NCBI GenBank assembly: GCA_963855995.1
Contig: OY979728.1
Span: 2,528,330-2,592,329 of the forward strand
Direction: 5' to 3'
Length of the DNA: 64,000 nucleotides
Origin: Muricea muricata
Taxonomy: Eukaryota > Cnidaria > Anthozoa > Malacalcyonacea > Plexauridae
A program made the translations under genes and the position numbers. Shown here one piece after another: positions 14,901 to 29,900 of this stretch; the stretch's first letter is position 1; every line of letters starts with the position of its first letter. The notes under the pieces are model-generated. The model was given only the letters and a program-made list of their open reading frames with translations. It did no database searches and was not told where the DNA came from.

Positions 14901-17900
14901 TCTAGTGCCCCAAACTTAGCTAAAATCCGAGCGTGTGCTGATCTGGCAATGCATGAAGAATTTTACATCATTTCCATGTAATACGGGAAAATGCCGAATG
15001 AAAACACTTACCACATACAAGGCCAGTGTCCAGCAAAAATAGGTGAAATGAGTCGAATTCTAAAACAGCAATAAAATAAGTTGTTCTGGTTCCAAACTAT
15101 GTTTTTTCATATACAATGACCAAATTCATCATTTTGAGATAAGTTTCATGACATTTCATCGCATTTAGGAAAATTTCAAAAATTCAGGCCAATATACCAA
15201 AGTGGAAAAAGTTCAAACATAGTGGTCAACATTAGCAGAGCGTCCAACGTACATCTCTAGTGCCCCAAACTTAGCTAAAATCCGAGCGTGTGCTGATCTG
15301 GCAATGCATGAAGAATTTTACATCATTTCCATGTAATATGGGAAAATGTCGAATGAAAACACTTACCACATACAAGGCCAGTGTTCAGCCAGAATAGGTG
15401 AAACGAGTCGAATTCTAAAACAGCAATAAAATAAGTTGTTCTGGTTCCAAACTAAGTTTTTTCATATACAATGACCAAATTCATCATTTTGAGATAAGTT
15501 TCATGACATTTCATCGCATTTAGGAAAATTTCAAAAATTCAGGCTAATATACCAAAGTGGAAAAAGTTCAAACATAGTGGTCAACATTAGCAGAGCGTCC
15601 AACGTACATCTCTAGTGCCCCAAACTTAGCTAAAATCCGAGCGTGTGCTGATCTGGCAATGCATGAAGAATTTTACATCATTTCCATGTAATGTGGGAAA
15701 ATGCCGAATGAAAACACTTACCACATACAAGGCCAGTGTTCAGCCAGAATAGGTTAAATGAGTCGAATTCTAAAACAGCAATAAAATAAGTTGTTCTGGT
15801 TCCAAACTAAGTTTTTTCATATACAATGACCAAATTCATCATTTTGAGATAAGTTTAATGACATTTCATTGCATTTAGGAAAATTTATAAAATTCAGGCC
15901 AATATACCAAAGTGGAAAAAGTTCAAACATAGTGGTCAACATTAGCAGAGCGTCCAACGTACATCTCTAGTGCCCCAAACTTAGCTAAAATCTGAGCGTG
16001 TGCTGATCTGGCAATGCATGAAGAATTTTACATCATTTCCATGTAATATGGGAAAATGCCGAATGAAAACACTTACCACATACAAGGCCAGTGTTCAGCC
16101 AGAATAGGTGAAATGAGTCCAATTCTAAAACAGCAATAAAATAAGTTGTTCTGGCTCCAAACTAAGTTTTTTCATATACAATGACCAAATTCATCATTTT
16201 GAGATAAGTTTCATGACATTTCATCGCATTTAGGCAAATTTCAAAAATTCAGGCCAATATACCAAAGTGGAAAAAATTTAAACATAGTGGTCAACATTAG
16301 CAGAGCGTCCAACGTACATCTCTAGTGCCCCAAACTTAGCTAAAATCCGAGCGTGTGCTGATCTGGCAATGCATGAAGAATTTTACATCATTTCCATGTA
16401 ATGTGGGAAAATGCCGAATGAAAACACTTACCACATACAAGGCCAGTGTTCAGCCAGAATAGGTGAAATGAGTCGAATTCTAAAACAGCAATAAAATAAG
16501 TTGTTCTGGTTCCAAACTATGTTTTTTCATATACAAGGACCAAATTCATCATTTTGAGATAAGTTTCATGACATTTCATTGCATTTAGGAAAATTTCAAA
16601 AATTCAGGCCAATATACCAAAGTGGAAAAAGTTCAAACATAGTGGTCAACATTAGCAGAGCGTCCAACGTACATCTCTAGTGCCCCAAACTTAGCTAAAA
16701 TCCGAGCGTGTGCTGATCTGGCAATGCATGAAGAATTTTACATCATTTCCATGTAATGTGGGAAAATGCCGAATGAAAACACTTACCACATACAAGGCCA
16801 GTGTTCAGCCAGAATAGGTGAAATCAGTCGAATTCTAAAACAGCAATAAAATAAGTTGTTCTGGTTCCAAACTAAGTTTTTTCATATACAAGGACCAAAT
16901 TCATCATTTTGAGATAAGTTTCATGACATTTCATTGCATTTAGGAAAATTTCAAAAATTCAGGCCAATATACCAAAGTGGAAAAAGTTCAAACATAGTGG
17001 TCAACATTAGCAGAGCGTCCAACGTACATCTCTAGAGCCCCAAACTTAGCTAAAATCCGAGCGTGTGCTGATCTGGCAATGCATGAAGAATTTTACATCA
17101 TTTCCATGTAATATGGAAAATGCCGAATGAAAACACTTACCACATACAAGGCCAGTGTTCAGCCAGAATAGGTGAAATCAGTCGAATTCTAAAACAGCAA
17201 TAAAATAAGTTGTTCTGGTTCCAAACTAAGTTTTTTCATATACAATGACCAAATTCATCATTTTGAGATAAGTTTCATGACATTTCATTGCATTTAGGCA
17301 AATTTAAAAAATTCAGGCCAATATACCAAAGTGGAAAAAGTTCAAACATAGTGGTCAACATTAGCAGAGCGTCCAACGTACATCTCTAGTGCCCCAAACT
17401 TAGCTAAAATCCGAGCGTGTGCTGATCTGGCAATGCATGAAGAATTTTACATCATTTCCATGTAATGTGGGAAAATGCCGAATGAAAACACTTACCACAT
17501 ACAAGGCCAGTGTTCAGCCAGAATAGGTGAAATGAGTCGAATTCTAAAACAGCAATAAAATAAGTTGTTCTGGTTCCAAACTAAGTTTTTTCATATACAA
17601 GGACCAAATTCATCATTTTGAGATAAGTTTCATGACATTTCATTGCATTTAGGAAAATTTCAAAAATTCAGGCCAATATACCAAAGTGGAAAAAGTTCAA
17701 ACATAGTGGTCAACATTAGCAGAGCGTCCAACGTACATCTCTAGTGCCCCAAACTTAGCTAAAATCCGAGCGTGTGCTGATCTGGCAATGCATGAAGAAT
17801 TTTACATCATTTCCATGTAATATGGAAAATGCCGAATGAAAACACTTACCACATACAAGGCCAGTGTTCAGCCAGAATAGGTGAAATCAGTCGAATTCTA

Positions 17901-20900
17901 AAACAGCAATAAAATAAGTTGTTCTGGTTCCAAACTAAGTTTTTTCATATACAATGACCAAATTCATCATTTTGAGATAAGTTTCATGACATTTCATTGC
18001 ATTTAGGCAAATTTCAAAAATTCAGGCCAATATACCAAAGTGGAAAAAGTTCAAACATAGTGGTCAACATTAGCAGAGCGTCCAACGTACATCTCTAGTG
18101 CCCCAAACTTAGCTAAAATCCGAGCGTGTGCTGATCTGGCAATGCATGAAGAATTTTACATCATTTCCATGTAATGTGGGAAAATGCCGAATGAAAACAC
18201 TTACCACATACAAGGCCAGTGTTCAGCCAGAATAGGTGAAATCAGTCGAATTCTAAAACAGCAATAAAATAAGTTGTTCTGGTTCCAAACTAAGTTTTTT
18301 CATATACAATGACCAAATTCATCATTTTGAGATAAGTTTCATGACATTTCATTGCATTTAGGCAAATTTCAAAAATTCAGGCCAATATACCAAAGTGGAA
18401 AAAGTTCAAACATAGTGGTCAACATTAGCAGGGCGTCCAACGTACATCTCTAGTGCCCCAAACTTAGCTAAAATCCGAGCGTGTGCTGATCTGGCAATGC
18501 ATGAAGAATTTTACATCATTTCCATGTAATATGGAAAATGCCGAATGAAAACACTTACCACATACAAGGCCAGTGTTCAGCCAGAATAGGTGAAATCAGT
18601 CGAATTCTAAAACAGCAATAAAATAAGTTGTTCTGGTTCGAAACTAAGTTTTTTCATATACAATGACCAAATTCATCATTTTGAGATAAGTTTCATGACA
18701 TTTCATTGCATTTAGGCAAATTTCAAAAATTCAGGCCAATATACCAAAGTGGAAAAAGTTCAAACATAGTGGTCAACATTAGCAGAGCGTCCAACGTACA
18801 TCTCTAGTGCCCCAAACTTAGCTAAAATCCGAGCGTGTGCTGATCTGGCAATGCATGAAGAATTTTACATCATTTCCATGTAATGTGGGAAAATGCCGAA
18901 TGAAAACACTTACCACATACAAGGCCAGTGTTCAGCCAGAATAGGTGAAATCAGTCGAATTCTAAAACAGCAATAAAATAAGTTGTTCTGGTTCCAAACT
19001 AAGTTTTTTCATATACAATGACCAAATTCATCATTTTGAGATAAGTTTCATGACATTTCATTGCATTTAGGCAAATTTCAAAAATTCAGGCCAATATACC
19101 AAAGTGGAAAAAGTTCAAACATAGTGGTCAACATTAGCAGAGCGTCCAACGTACATCTCTAGTGCCCCAAACTTAGCTAAAATCCGAGCGTGTGCTGATC
19201 TGGCAATGCATGAAGAATTTTACATCATTTCCATGTAATGTGAAAAAATGCCGAATGAAAACACTTACCACATACAAGGCCAGTGTTCAGCCAGAATAGG
19301 TGAAATCAGTCGAATTCTAAAACAGCAATAAAATAAGTTGTTCTGGTTCCAAACTAAGTTTTTTCATATACAATGACCAAATTCATCATTTTGAGATAAG
19401 TTTCATGACATTTCATTGCATTTAGGAAAATTTCAAAAATTCAGGCCAATATACCAAAGTGGAAAAAGTTCAAACATAGTGGTCAACATTAGCAGAGCGT
19501 CCAACGTACATCTCTAGTGCCCCAAACTTAGCTAAAATCCGAGCGTGTGCTGATCTGGCAATGCATGAAGAATTTTACATCATTTCCATGTAATATGGGA
19601 AAATGCCGAATGAAAACACTTACCACATACAAGGCCAGTGTTCAGCCAGAATAGGTGAAATGAGTCCAATTCTAAAACAGCAATAAAATAAGTTGTTCTG
19701 GTTCCAAACTAAGTTTTTTCATATACAATGACCAAATTCATCATTTAGAGATAAGTTTCATGACATTTCATTGCATTTAGGCAAATTTCAAAAATTCAGG
19801 CCAATATACCAAAGTGGAAAAAGTTCAAACATAGTGGTCAACATTAGCAGAGCGTCCAACATACATCTCTAGTGCCCCAAACTTAGCTAAAATCCGAGCG
19901 TGTGCTGATCTGGCAATGCATGAAGAATTTTACATCATTTCCATGTAATGTGGGAAAATGCCGAATGAAAACACTTACCACATACAAGGCCAGTGTTCAG
20001 CCAGAATAGGTGAAATGAGTCGAATTCTAAAACAGCAATAAAATAAGTTGTTCTGGTTCCAAACTAAGTTTTTTCATATACAAGGACCAAATTCATCATT
20101 TTGAGATAAGTTTAATGACATTTCATTGCATTTAGGAAAATTTCAAAAATTCAGGCCAATATACCGAAGTGGAAAAAGTTCAAACATAGTGGTCAACATT
20201 AGCAGAGCGTCCAACGTACATCTCTAGTGCCCCAAACTTAGCTAAAATCTGAGCGTGTGCTGATCTGGCAATGCATGAAGAATTTTACATCATTTCCATG
20301 TAATATGGGAAAATGCCGAATGAAAACACTTACCACATACAAGGCCAGTGTTCAGCCAGAATAGGTGAAATCAGTCGAATTCTAAAACAGCAATAAAATA
20401 AGTTGTTCTGGTTCCAAACTAAGTTTTTTCATATACAATGACCAAATTCATCATTTTGAGATAAGTTTCATGACATTTCATTGCATTTAGGAAATTTCAA
20501 AAATTCAGGCCAATATACCAAAGTGGAAAAAGTTCAAACATAGTGGTCAACATTAGCAGAGCGTCCAACGTACATCTCTAGTGCCCCAAACTTAGCTAAA
20601 ATCCGAGCGTGTGCTGATCTGGCAATGCATGAAGAATTTTACATCATTTCCATGTAATATGGGAAAATGCCGAATGAAAACACTTACCACATACAAGGCC
20701 AGTGTTCAGCCAGAATAGGTGAAATGAGTCGAATTCTAAAACAGCAATAAAATAAGTTGTGCTGGTTCCAAACTAAGTTTTTTCATATACAAGGACCAAA
20801 TTCATCATTTTGAGATAAGTTTCATGACATTTCATTGCATTTAGGAAAATTTCAAAAATTCAGGCCAATATACCAAAGTGGAAAAAGTTCAAACATAGTG

Positions 20901-23900
20901 GTCAACATTAGCAGAGCGTCCAACGTACATCTCTAGTGCCCCAAACTTAGCTAAAATCCGAGCGTGTGCTGATCTGGCAATGCATGAAGAATTTTACATC
21001 ATTTCCATGTAATATGGGAAAATGCCGAATGAAAACACTTACCACATACAAGGCCAGTGTTCAGCCAGAATAGGTGAAATGAGTCCAATTCTAAAACAGC
21101 AATAAAATAAGTTGTTCTGGTTCCAAACTAAGTTTTTTCATATACAATGACCAAATTCATCATTTAGAGATAAGTTTCATGACATTTCATTGCATTTAGG
21201 CAAATTTCAAAAATTCAGGCCAATATACCAAAGTGGAAAAAGTTCAAACATAGTGGTCAACATTAGCAGAGCGTCCAACATACATCTCTAGTGCCCCAAA
21301 CTTAGCTAAAATCCGAGCGTGTGCTGATCTGGCAATGCATGAAGAATTTTACATCATTTCCATGTAATGTGGGAAAATGCCGAATGAAAACACTTACCAC
21401 ATACAAGGCCAGTGTTCAGCCAGAATAGGTGAAATGAGTCGAATTCTAAAACAGCAATAAAATAAGTTGTTCTGGTTCCAAACTAAGTTTTTTCATATAC
21501 AAGGACCAAATTCATCATTTTGAGATAAGTTTAATGACATTTCATTGCATTTAGGAAAATTTCAAAAATTCAGGCCAATATACCAAAGTGGAAAAAGTTC
21601 AAACATAGTGGTCAACATTAGCAGAGCGTCCAACGTACATCTCTAGTACCCCAAACTTAGCTAAAATCTGAGCGTGTGCTGATCTGGCAATGCATGAAGA
21701 ATTTTACATCATTTCCATGTAATATGGGAAAATGACGAATGAAAACACTTACCACATACAAGGCCAGTGTTCAGCCAGAATAGGTGAAATGAGTCCAATT
21801 CTAAAACAGCAATAAAATAAGTTGTTCTGGTTCCAAACTAAGTTTTTTCATATACAATGACCAAATTCATCATTTTGAGATAAGTTACATGACATTTCAT
21901 TGCATTTAGGAAAATTTCAAAAATTCAGGCCAATATACCAAAGTGGAAAAAGTTCAAACATAGTGGTCAACATTAGCAGAACGTCCAACGTACATCTCTA
22001 GTGCCCCAAACTTAGCTAAAATCCGAGCGTCTTCTGATCTGGCAATGCATGAAGAATTTTACATCATTTCCATGTAATACGGGAAAATGCCGAATGAAAA
22101 CACTTACCACATACAAGGCCAGTGTCCAGCAAAAATAGGTGAAATGAGTCGAATTCTAAAACAGCAATAAAATAAGTTGTTCTGGTTCCAAACTATGTTT
22201 TTTCATATACAATGACCAAATTCATCATTTTGAGATAAGTTTCATGACATTTCATCGCATTTAGGAAAATTTCAAAAATTCAGGCCAATATACCAAAGTG
22301 GAAAAAGTTCAAACATAGTGGTCAACATTAGCAGAGCGTCCAACGTACATCTCTAGTGCCCCAAACTTAGCTAAAATCCGAGCGTGTGCTGATCTGGCAA
22401 TGCATGAAGAATTTTACATCATTTCCATGTAATATGGGAAAATGTCGAATGAAAACACTTACCACATACAAGGCCAGTGTTCAGCCAGAATAGGTGAAAT
22501 GAGTCGAATTCTAAAACAGCAATAAAATAAGTTGTTCTGGTTCCAAACTAAGGTTTTTCATATACAATGACCAAATTCATCATTTTGAGATAAGTTTCAT
22601 GACATTTCATCGCATTTAGGAAAATTTCAAAAATTCAGGCTAATATACCAAAGTGGAAAAAGTTCAAACATAGTGGTCAACATTAGCAGAGCGTCCAACG
22701 TACATCTCTAGTGCCCCAAACTAAGCTAAAATCCGAGCGTGTGCTGATCTGGCAATGCATGAAGAATTTTACATCATTTCCATGTAATGTGGGAAAATGC
22801 CGAATGAAAACACTTACCACATACAAGGCCAGTGTTCAGCCAGAATAGGTTAAATGAGTCGAATTCTAAAACAGCAATAAAATAAGTTGTTCTGGTTCCA
22901 AACTAAGTTTTTTCATATACAATGACCAAATTCATCATTTTGAGATAAGTTTAATGACATTTCATTGCATTTAGGAAAATTTATAAAATTCAGGCCAATA
23001 TACCAAAGTGGAAAAAGTTCAAACATAGTGGTCAACATTAGCAGAGCGTCCAACGTACATCTCTAGTGCCCCAAACTTAGCTAAAATCTGAGCGTGTGCT
23101 GATCTGGCAATGCATGAAGAATTTTACATCATTTCCATGTAATATGGGAAAATGCCGAATGAAAACACTTACCACATACAAGGCCAGTGTTCAGCCAGAA
23201 TAGGTGAAATGAGTCCAATTCTAAAACAGCAATAAAATAAGTTGTTCTGGCTCCAAACTAAGTTTTTTCATATACAATGACCAAATTCATCATTTTGAGA
23301 TAAGTTTCATGACATTTCATCGCATTTAGGCAAATTTCAAAAATTCAGGCCAATATACCAAAGTGGAAAAAGTTCAAACATAGTGGTCAACATTAGCAGA
23401 GCGTCCAACGTACATCTCTAGTGCCCCAAACTTAGCTAAAATCCGAGCGTGTGCTGATCTGGCAATGCATGAAGAATTTTACATCATTTCCATGTAATGT
23501 GGGAAAATGCCGAATGAAAACACTTACCACATACAAGGCCAGTGTTCAGCCAGAATAGGTGAAATGAGTCGAATTCTAAAACAGCAATAAAATAAGTTGT
23601 TCTGGTTCCAAACTATGTTTTTTCATATACAAGGACCAAATTCATCATTTTGAGATAAGTTTCATGACATTTCATTGCATTTAGGAAAATTTCAAAAATT
23701 CAGGCCAATATACCAAAGTGGAAAAAGTTCAAACATAGTGGTCAACATTAGCAGAGCGTCCAACGTACATCTCTAGTGCCCCAAACTTAGCTAAAATCCG
23801 AGCGTGTGCTGATCTGGCAATGCATGAAGAATTTTACATCATTTCCATGTAATGTGGGAAAATGCCGAATGAAAACACTTACCACATACAAGGCCAGTGT

Positions 23901-25544
23901 TCAGCCAGAATAGGTGAAATCAGTCGAATTCTAAAACAGCAATAAAATAAGTTGTTCTGGTTCCAAACTAAGTTTTTTCATATACAAGGACCAAATTCAT
24001 CATTTTGAGATAAGTTTCATGACATTTCATTGCATTTAGGAAAATTTCAAAAATTCAGGCCAATATACCAAAGTGGAAAAAGTTCAAACATAGTGGTCAA
24101 CATTAGCAGAGCGTCCAACGTACATCTCTAGAGCCCCAAACTTAGCTAAAATCCGAGCGTGTGCTGATCTGGCAATGCATGAAGAATTTTACATCATTTC
24201 CATGTAATATGGAAAATGCCGAATGAAAACACTTACCACATACAAGGCCAGTGTTCAGCCAGAATAGGTGAAATCAGTCGAATTCTAAAACAGCAATAAA
24301 ATAAGTTGTTCTGGTTCCAAACTAAGTTTTTTCATATACAATGACCAAATTCATCATTTTGAGATAAGTTTCATGACATTTCATTGCATTTAGGCAAATT
24401 TAAAAAATTCAGGCCAATATACCAAAGTGGAAAAAGTTCAAACATAGTGGTCAACATTAGCAGAGCGTCCAACGTACATCTCTAGTGCCCCAAACTTAGC
24501 TAAAATCCGAGCGTGTGCTGATCTGGCAATGCATGAAGAATTTTACATCATTTCCATGTAATGTGGGAAAATGCCGAATGAAAACACTTACCACATACAA
24601 GGCCAGTGTTCAGCCAGAATAGGTGAAATGAGTCGAATTCTAAAACAGCAATAAAATAAGTTGTTCTGGTTCCAAACTAAGTTTTTTCATATACAAGGAC
24701 CAAATTCATCATTTTGAGATAAGTTTCATGACATTTCATTGCATTTAGGAAAATTTCAAAAATTCAGGCCAATATACCAAAGTGGAAAAAGTTCAAACAT
24801 AGTGGTCAACATTAGCAGAGCGTCCAACGTACATCTCTAGTGCCCCAAACTTAGCTAAAATCCGAGCGTGTGCTGATCTGGCAATGCATGAAGAATTTTA
24901 CATCATTTCCATGTAATATGGAAAATGCCGAATGAAAACACTTACCACATACAAGGCCAGTGTTCAGCCAGAATAGGTGAAATCAGTCGAATTCTAAAAC
25001 AGCAATAAAATAAGTTGTTCTGGTTCCAAACTAAGTTTTTTCATATACAATGACCAAATTCATCATTTTGAGATAAGTTTCATGACATTTCATTGCATTT
25101 AGGCAAATTTCAAAAATTCAGGCCAATATACCAAAGTGGAAAAAGTTCAAACATAGTGGTCAACATTAGCAGAGCGTCCAACGTACATCTCTAGTGCCCC
25201 AAACTTAGCTAAAATCCGAGCGTGTGCTGATCTGGCAATGCATGAAGAATTTTACATCATTTCCATGTAATGTGGGAAAATGCCGAATGAAAACACTTAC
25301 CACATACAAGGCCAGTGTTCAGCCAGAATAGGTGAAATCAGTCGAATTCTAAAACAGCAATAAAATAAGTTGTTCTGGTTCCAAACTAAGTTTTTTCATA
25401 TACAATGACCAAATTCATCATTTTGAGATAAGTTTCATGACATTTCATTGCATTTAGGCAAATTTAAAAAATTCAGGCCAATATACCAAAGTGGAAAAAG
25501 TTCAAACATAGTGGTCAACATTAGCAGAGCGTCCAACGTACATC
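14901..25544. repeat. Higher-order repeat B: 20-monomer offset, 7,096 bp
   Basis: Monomers from 14901 to 18448 are matched in order by those from 21997 to 25544. Private markers repeat at an exact 7,096-bp distance: the TTTATAAAATT variant (15885 and 22981) and the AATTTAAAAAATT variant (17301 and 24397). Neighbouring markers also agree: GGCTAATA, AGGTTAAATGAG, CTGGCTCC and AACTATG followed by ACAAGG. The two copies differ by only scattered changes, such as AAGGTTTTT near 22551, which implies recent duplication or homogenisation. Confidence 0.9.
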
Positions 25545-26963
25545 TCTAGTGCCCCAAACTTAGCTAAAATCCGAGCGTGTGCTGATCTGGCAATGCATGA
25601 AGAATTTTACATCATTTCCATGTAATGTGGGAAAATGCCGAATGAAAACACTTACCACATACAAGGCCAGTGTTCAGCCAGAATAGGTGAAATGAGTCGA
25701 ATTCTAAAACAGCAATAAAATAAGTTGTTCTGGTTCCAAACTAAGTTTTTTCATATACAAGGACCAAATTCATCATTTTGAGATAAGTTTCATGACATTT
25801 CATTGCATTTAGGAAAATTTCAAAAATTCAGGCCAATATACCAAAGTGGAAAAAGTTCAAACATAGTGGTCAACATTAGCAGAGCGTCCAACGTACATCT
25901 CTAGTGCCCCAAACTTAGCTAAAATCCGAGCGTGTGCTGATCTGGCAATGCATGAAGAATTTTACATCATTTCCATGTAATATGGAAAATGCCGAATGAA
26001 AACACTTACCACATACAAGGCCAGTGTTCAGCCAGAATAGGTGAAATCAGTCGAATTCTAAAACAGCAATAAAATAAGTTGTTCTGGTTCCAAACTAAGT
26101 TTTTTCATATACAATGACCAAATTCATCATTTTGAGATAAGTTTCATGACATTTCATTGCATTTAGGCAAATTTCAAAAATTCAGGCCAATATACCAAAG
26201 TGGAAAAAGTTCAAACATAGTGGTCAACATTAGCAGAGCGTCCAACGTACATCTCTAGTGCCCCAAACTTAGCTAAAATCCGAGCGTGTGCTGATCTGGC
26301 AATGCATGAAGAATTTTACATCATTTCCATGTAATGTGGGAAAATGCCGAATGAAAACACTTACCACATACAAGGCCAGTGTTCAGCCAGAATAGGTGAA
26401 ATCAGTCGAATTCTAAAACAGCAATAAAATAAGTTGTTCTGGTTCCAAACTAAGTTTTTTCATATACAATGACCAAATTCATCATTTTGAGATAAGTTTC
26501 ATGACATTTCATTGCATTTAGGCAAATTTCAAAAATTCAGGCCAATATACCAAAGTGGAAAAAGTTCAAACATAGTGGTCAACATTAGCAGAGCGTCCAA
26601 CGTACATCTCTAGTGCCCCAAACTTAGCTAAAATCCGAGCGTGTGCTGATCTGGCAATGCATGAAGAATTTTACATCATTTCCATGTAATGTGGGAAAAT
26701 GCCGAATGAAAACACTTACCACATACAAGGCCAGTGTTCAGCCAGAATAGGTGAAATGAGTCGAATTCTAAAACAGCAATAAAATAAGTTGTTCTGGTTC
26801 CAAACTAAGTTTTTTCATATACAAGGACCAAATTCATCATTTTGAGATAAGTTTCATGACATTTCATTGCATTTAGGCAAATTTCAAAAATTCAGGCCAA
26901 TATACCAAAGTGGAAAAAGTTCAAACATAGTGGTCAACATTAGCAGAGCGTCCAACGTACATC

Positions 26964-29900
26964 TCTAGTGCCCCAAACTTAGCTAAAATCCGAGCGTGTG
27001 CTGATCTGGCAATGCATGAAGAATTTTACATCATTTCCATGTAATATGGGAAAATGCCGAATGAAAACACTTACCACATACAAGGCCAGTGTTCAGCCAG
27101 AATAGGTGAAATGAGTCCAATTCTAAAACAGCAATAAAATAAGTTGTTCTGGTTCCAAACTAAGTTTTTTCATATACAATGACCAAATTCATCATTTAGA
27201 GATAAGTTTCATGACATTTCATTGCATTTAGGCAAATTTCAAAAATTCAGGCCAATATACCAAAGTGGAAAAAGTTCAAACATAGTGGTCAACATTAGCA
27301 GAGCGTCCAACATACATCTCTAGTGCCCCAAACTTAGCTAAAATCCGAGCGTGTGCTGATCTGGCAATGCATGAAGAATTTTACATCATTTCCATGTAAT
27401 GTGGGAAAATGCCGAATGAAAACACTTACCACATACAAGGCCAGTGTTCAGCCAGAATAGGTGAAATGAGTCGAATTCTAAAACAGCAATAAAATAAGTT
27501 GTTCTGGTTCCAAACTAAGTTTTTTCATATACAAGGACCAAATTCATCATTTTGAGATAAGTTTAATGACATTTCATTGCATTTAGGAAAATTTCAAAAA
27601 TTCAGGCCAATATACCAAAGTGGAAAAAGTTCAAACATAGTGGTCAACATTAGCAGAGCGTCCAACGTACATCTCTAGTGCCCCAAACTTAGCTAAAATC
27701 TGAGCGTGTGCTGATCTGGCAATGCATGAAGAATTTTACATCATTTCCATGTAATATGGGAAAATGCCGAATGAAAACACTTACCACATACAAGGCCAGT
27801 GTTCAGCCAGAATAGGTGAAATCAGTCGAATTCTAAAACAGCAATAAAATAAGTTGTTCTGGTTCCAAACTAAGTTTTTTCATATACAATGACCAAATTC
27901 ATCATTTTGAGATAAGTTTCATGACATTTCATTGCATTTAGGCAAATTTCAAAAATTCAGGCCAATATACCAAAGTGGAAAAAGTTCAAACATAGTGGTC
28001 AACATTAGCAGAGCGTCCAACGTACATCTCTAGTGCCCCAAACTTAGCTAAAATCCGAGCGTGTGCTGATCTGGCAATGCATGAAGAATTTTACATCATT
28101 TCCATGTAATGTGGGAAAATGCCGAATGAAAACACTTACCACATACAAGGCCAGTGTTCAGCCAGAATAGGTGAAATCAGTCGAATTCTAAAACAGCAAT
28201 AAAATAAGTTGTTCTGGTTCCAAACTAAGTTTTTTCATATACAATGACCAAATTCATCATTTTGAGATAAGTTTCATGACATTTCATTGCATTTAGGCAA
28301 ATTTCAAAAATTCAGGCCAATATACCAAAGTGGAAAAAGTTCAAACATAGTGGTCAACATTAGCAGAGCGTCCAACGTACATCTCTAGTGCCCCAAACTT
28401 AGCTAAAATCCGAGCGTGTGCTGATCTGGCAATGCATGAAGAATTTTACATCATTTCCATGTAATGTGGGAAAATGCCGAATGAAAACACTTACCACATA
28501 CAAGGCCAGTGTTCAGCCAGAATAGGTGAAATGAGTCGAATTCTAAAACAGCAATAAAATAAGTTGTTCTGGTTCCAAACTAAGTTTTTTCATATACAAG
28601 GACCAAATTCATCTATTTGAGATAAGTTTCATGACATTTCATTGCATTTAGGCAAATTTCAAAAATTCAGGCCAATATACCAAAGTGGAAAAAGTTCAAA
28701 CATAGTGGTCAACATTAGCAGAGCGTCCAACGTACATCTCTAGTGCCCCAAACTTAGCTAAAATCCGAGCGTGTGCTGATCTGGCAATGCATGAAGAATT
28801 TTACATCATTTCCATGTAATATGGGAAAATGCCGAATGAAAACACTTACCACATACAAGGCCAGTGTTCAGCCAGAATAGGTGAAATGAGTCCAATTCTA
28901 AAACAGCAATAAAATAAGTTGTTCTGGTTCCAAACTAAGTTTTTTCATATACAATGACCAAATTCATCATTTAGAGATAAGTTTCATGACATTTCATTGC
29001 ATTTAGGCAAATTTCAAAAATTCAGGCCAATATACCAAAGTGGAAAAAGTTCAAACATAGTGGTCAACATTAGCAGAGCGTCCAACATACATCTCTAGTG
29101 CCCCAAACTTAGCTAAAATCCGAGCGTGTGCTGATCTGGCAATGCATGAAGAATTTTACATCATTTCCATGTAATGTGGGAAAATGCCGAATGAAAACAC
29201 TTACCACATACAAGGCCAGTGTTCAGCCAGAATAGGTGAAATGAGTCGAATTCTAAAACAGCAATAAAATAAGTTGTTCTGGTTCCAAACTAAGTTTTTT
29301 CATATACAAGGACCAAATTCATCATTTTGAGATAAGTTTAATGACATTTCATTGCATTTAGGAAAATTTCAAAAATTCAGGCCAATATACCAAAGTGGAA
29401 AAAGTTCAAACATAGTGGTCAACATTAGCAGAGCGTCCAACGTACATCTCTAGTGCCCCAAACTTAGCTAAAATCTGAGCGTGTGCTGATCTGGCAATGC
29501 ATGAAGAATTTTACATCATTTCCATGTAATATGGGAAAATGCCGAATGAAAACACTTACCACATACAAGGCCAGTGTTCAGCCAGAATAGGTGAAATCAG
29601 TCGAATTCTAAAACAGCAATAAAATAAGTTGTTCTGGTTCCAAACTAAGTTTTTTCATATACAATGACCAAATTCATCATTTTGAGATAAGTTTCATGAC
29701 ATTTCATTGCATTTAGGAAATTTCAAAAATTCAGGCCAATATACCAAAGTGGAAAAAGTTCAAACATAGTGGTCAACATTAGCAGAGCGTCCAACGTACA
29801 TCTCTAGTGCCCCAAACTTAGCTAAAATCCGAGCGTGTGCTGATCTGGCAATGCATGAAGAATTTTACATCATTTCCATGTAATGTGGGAAAATGCCGAA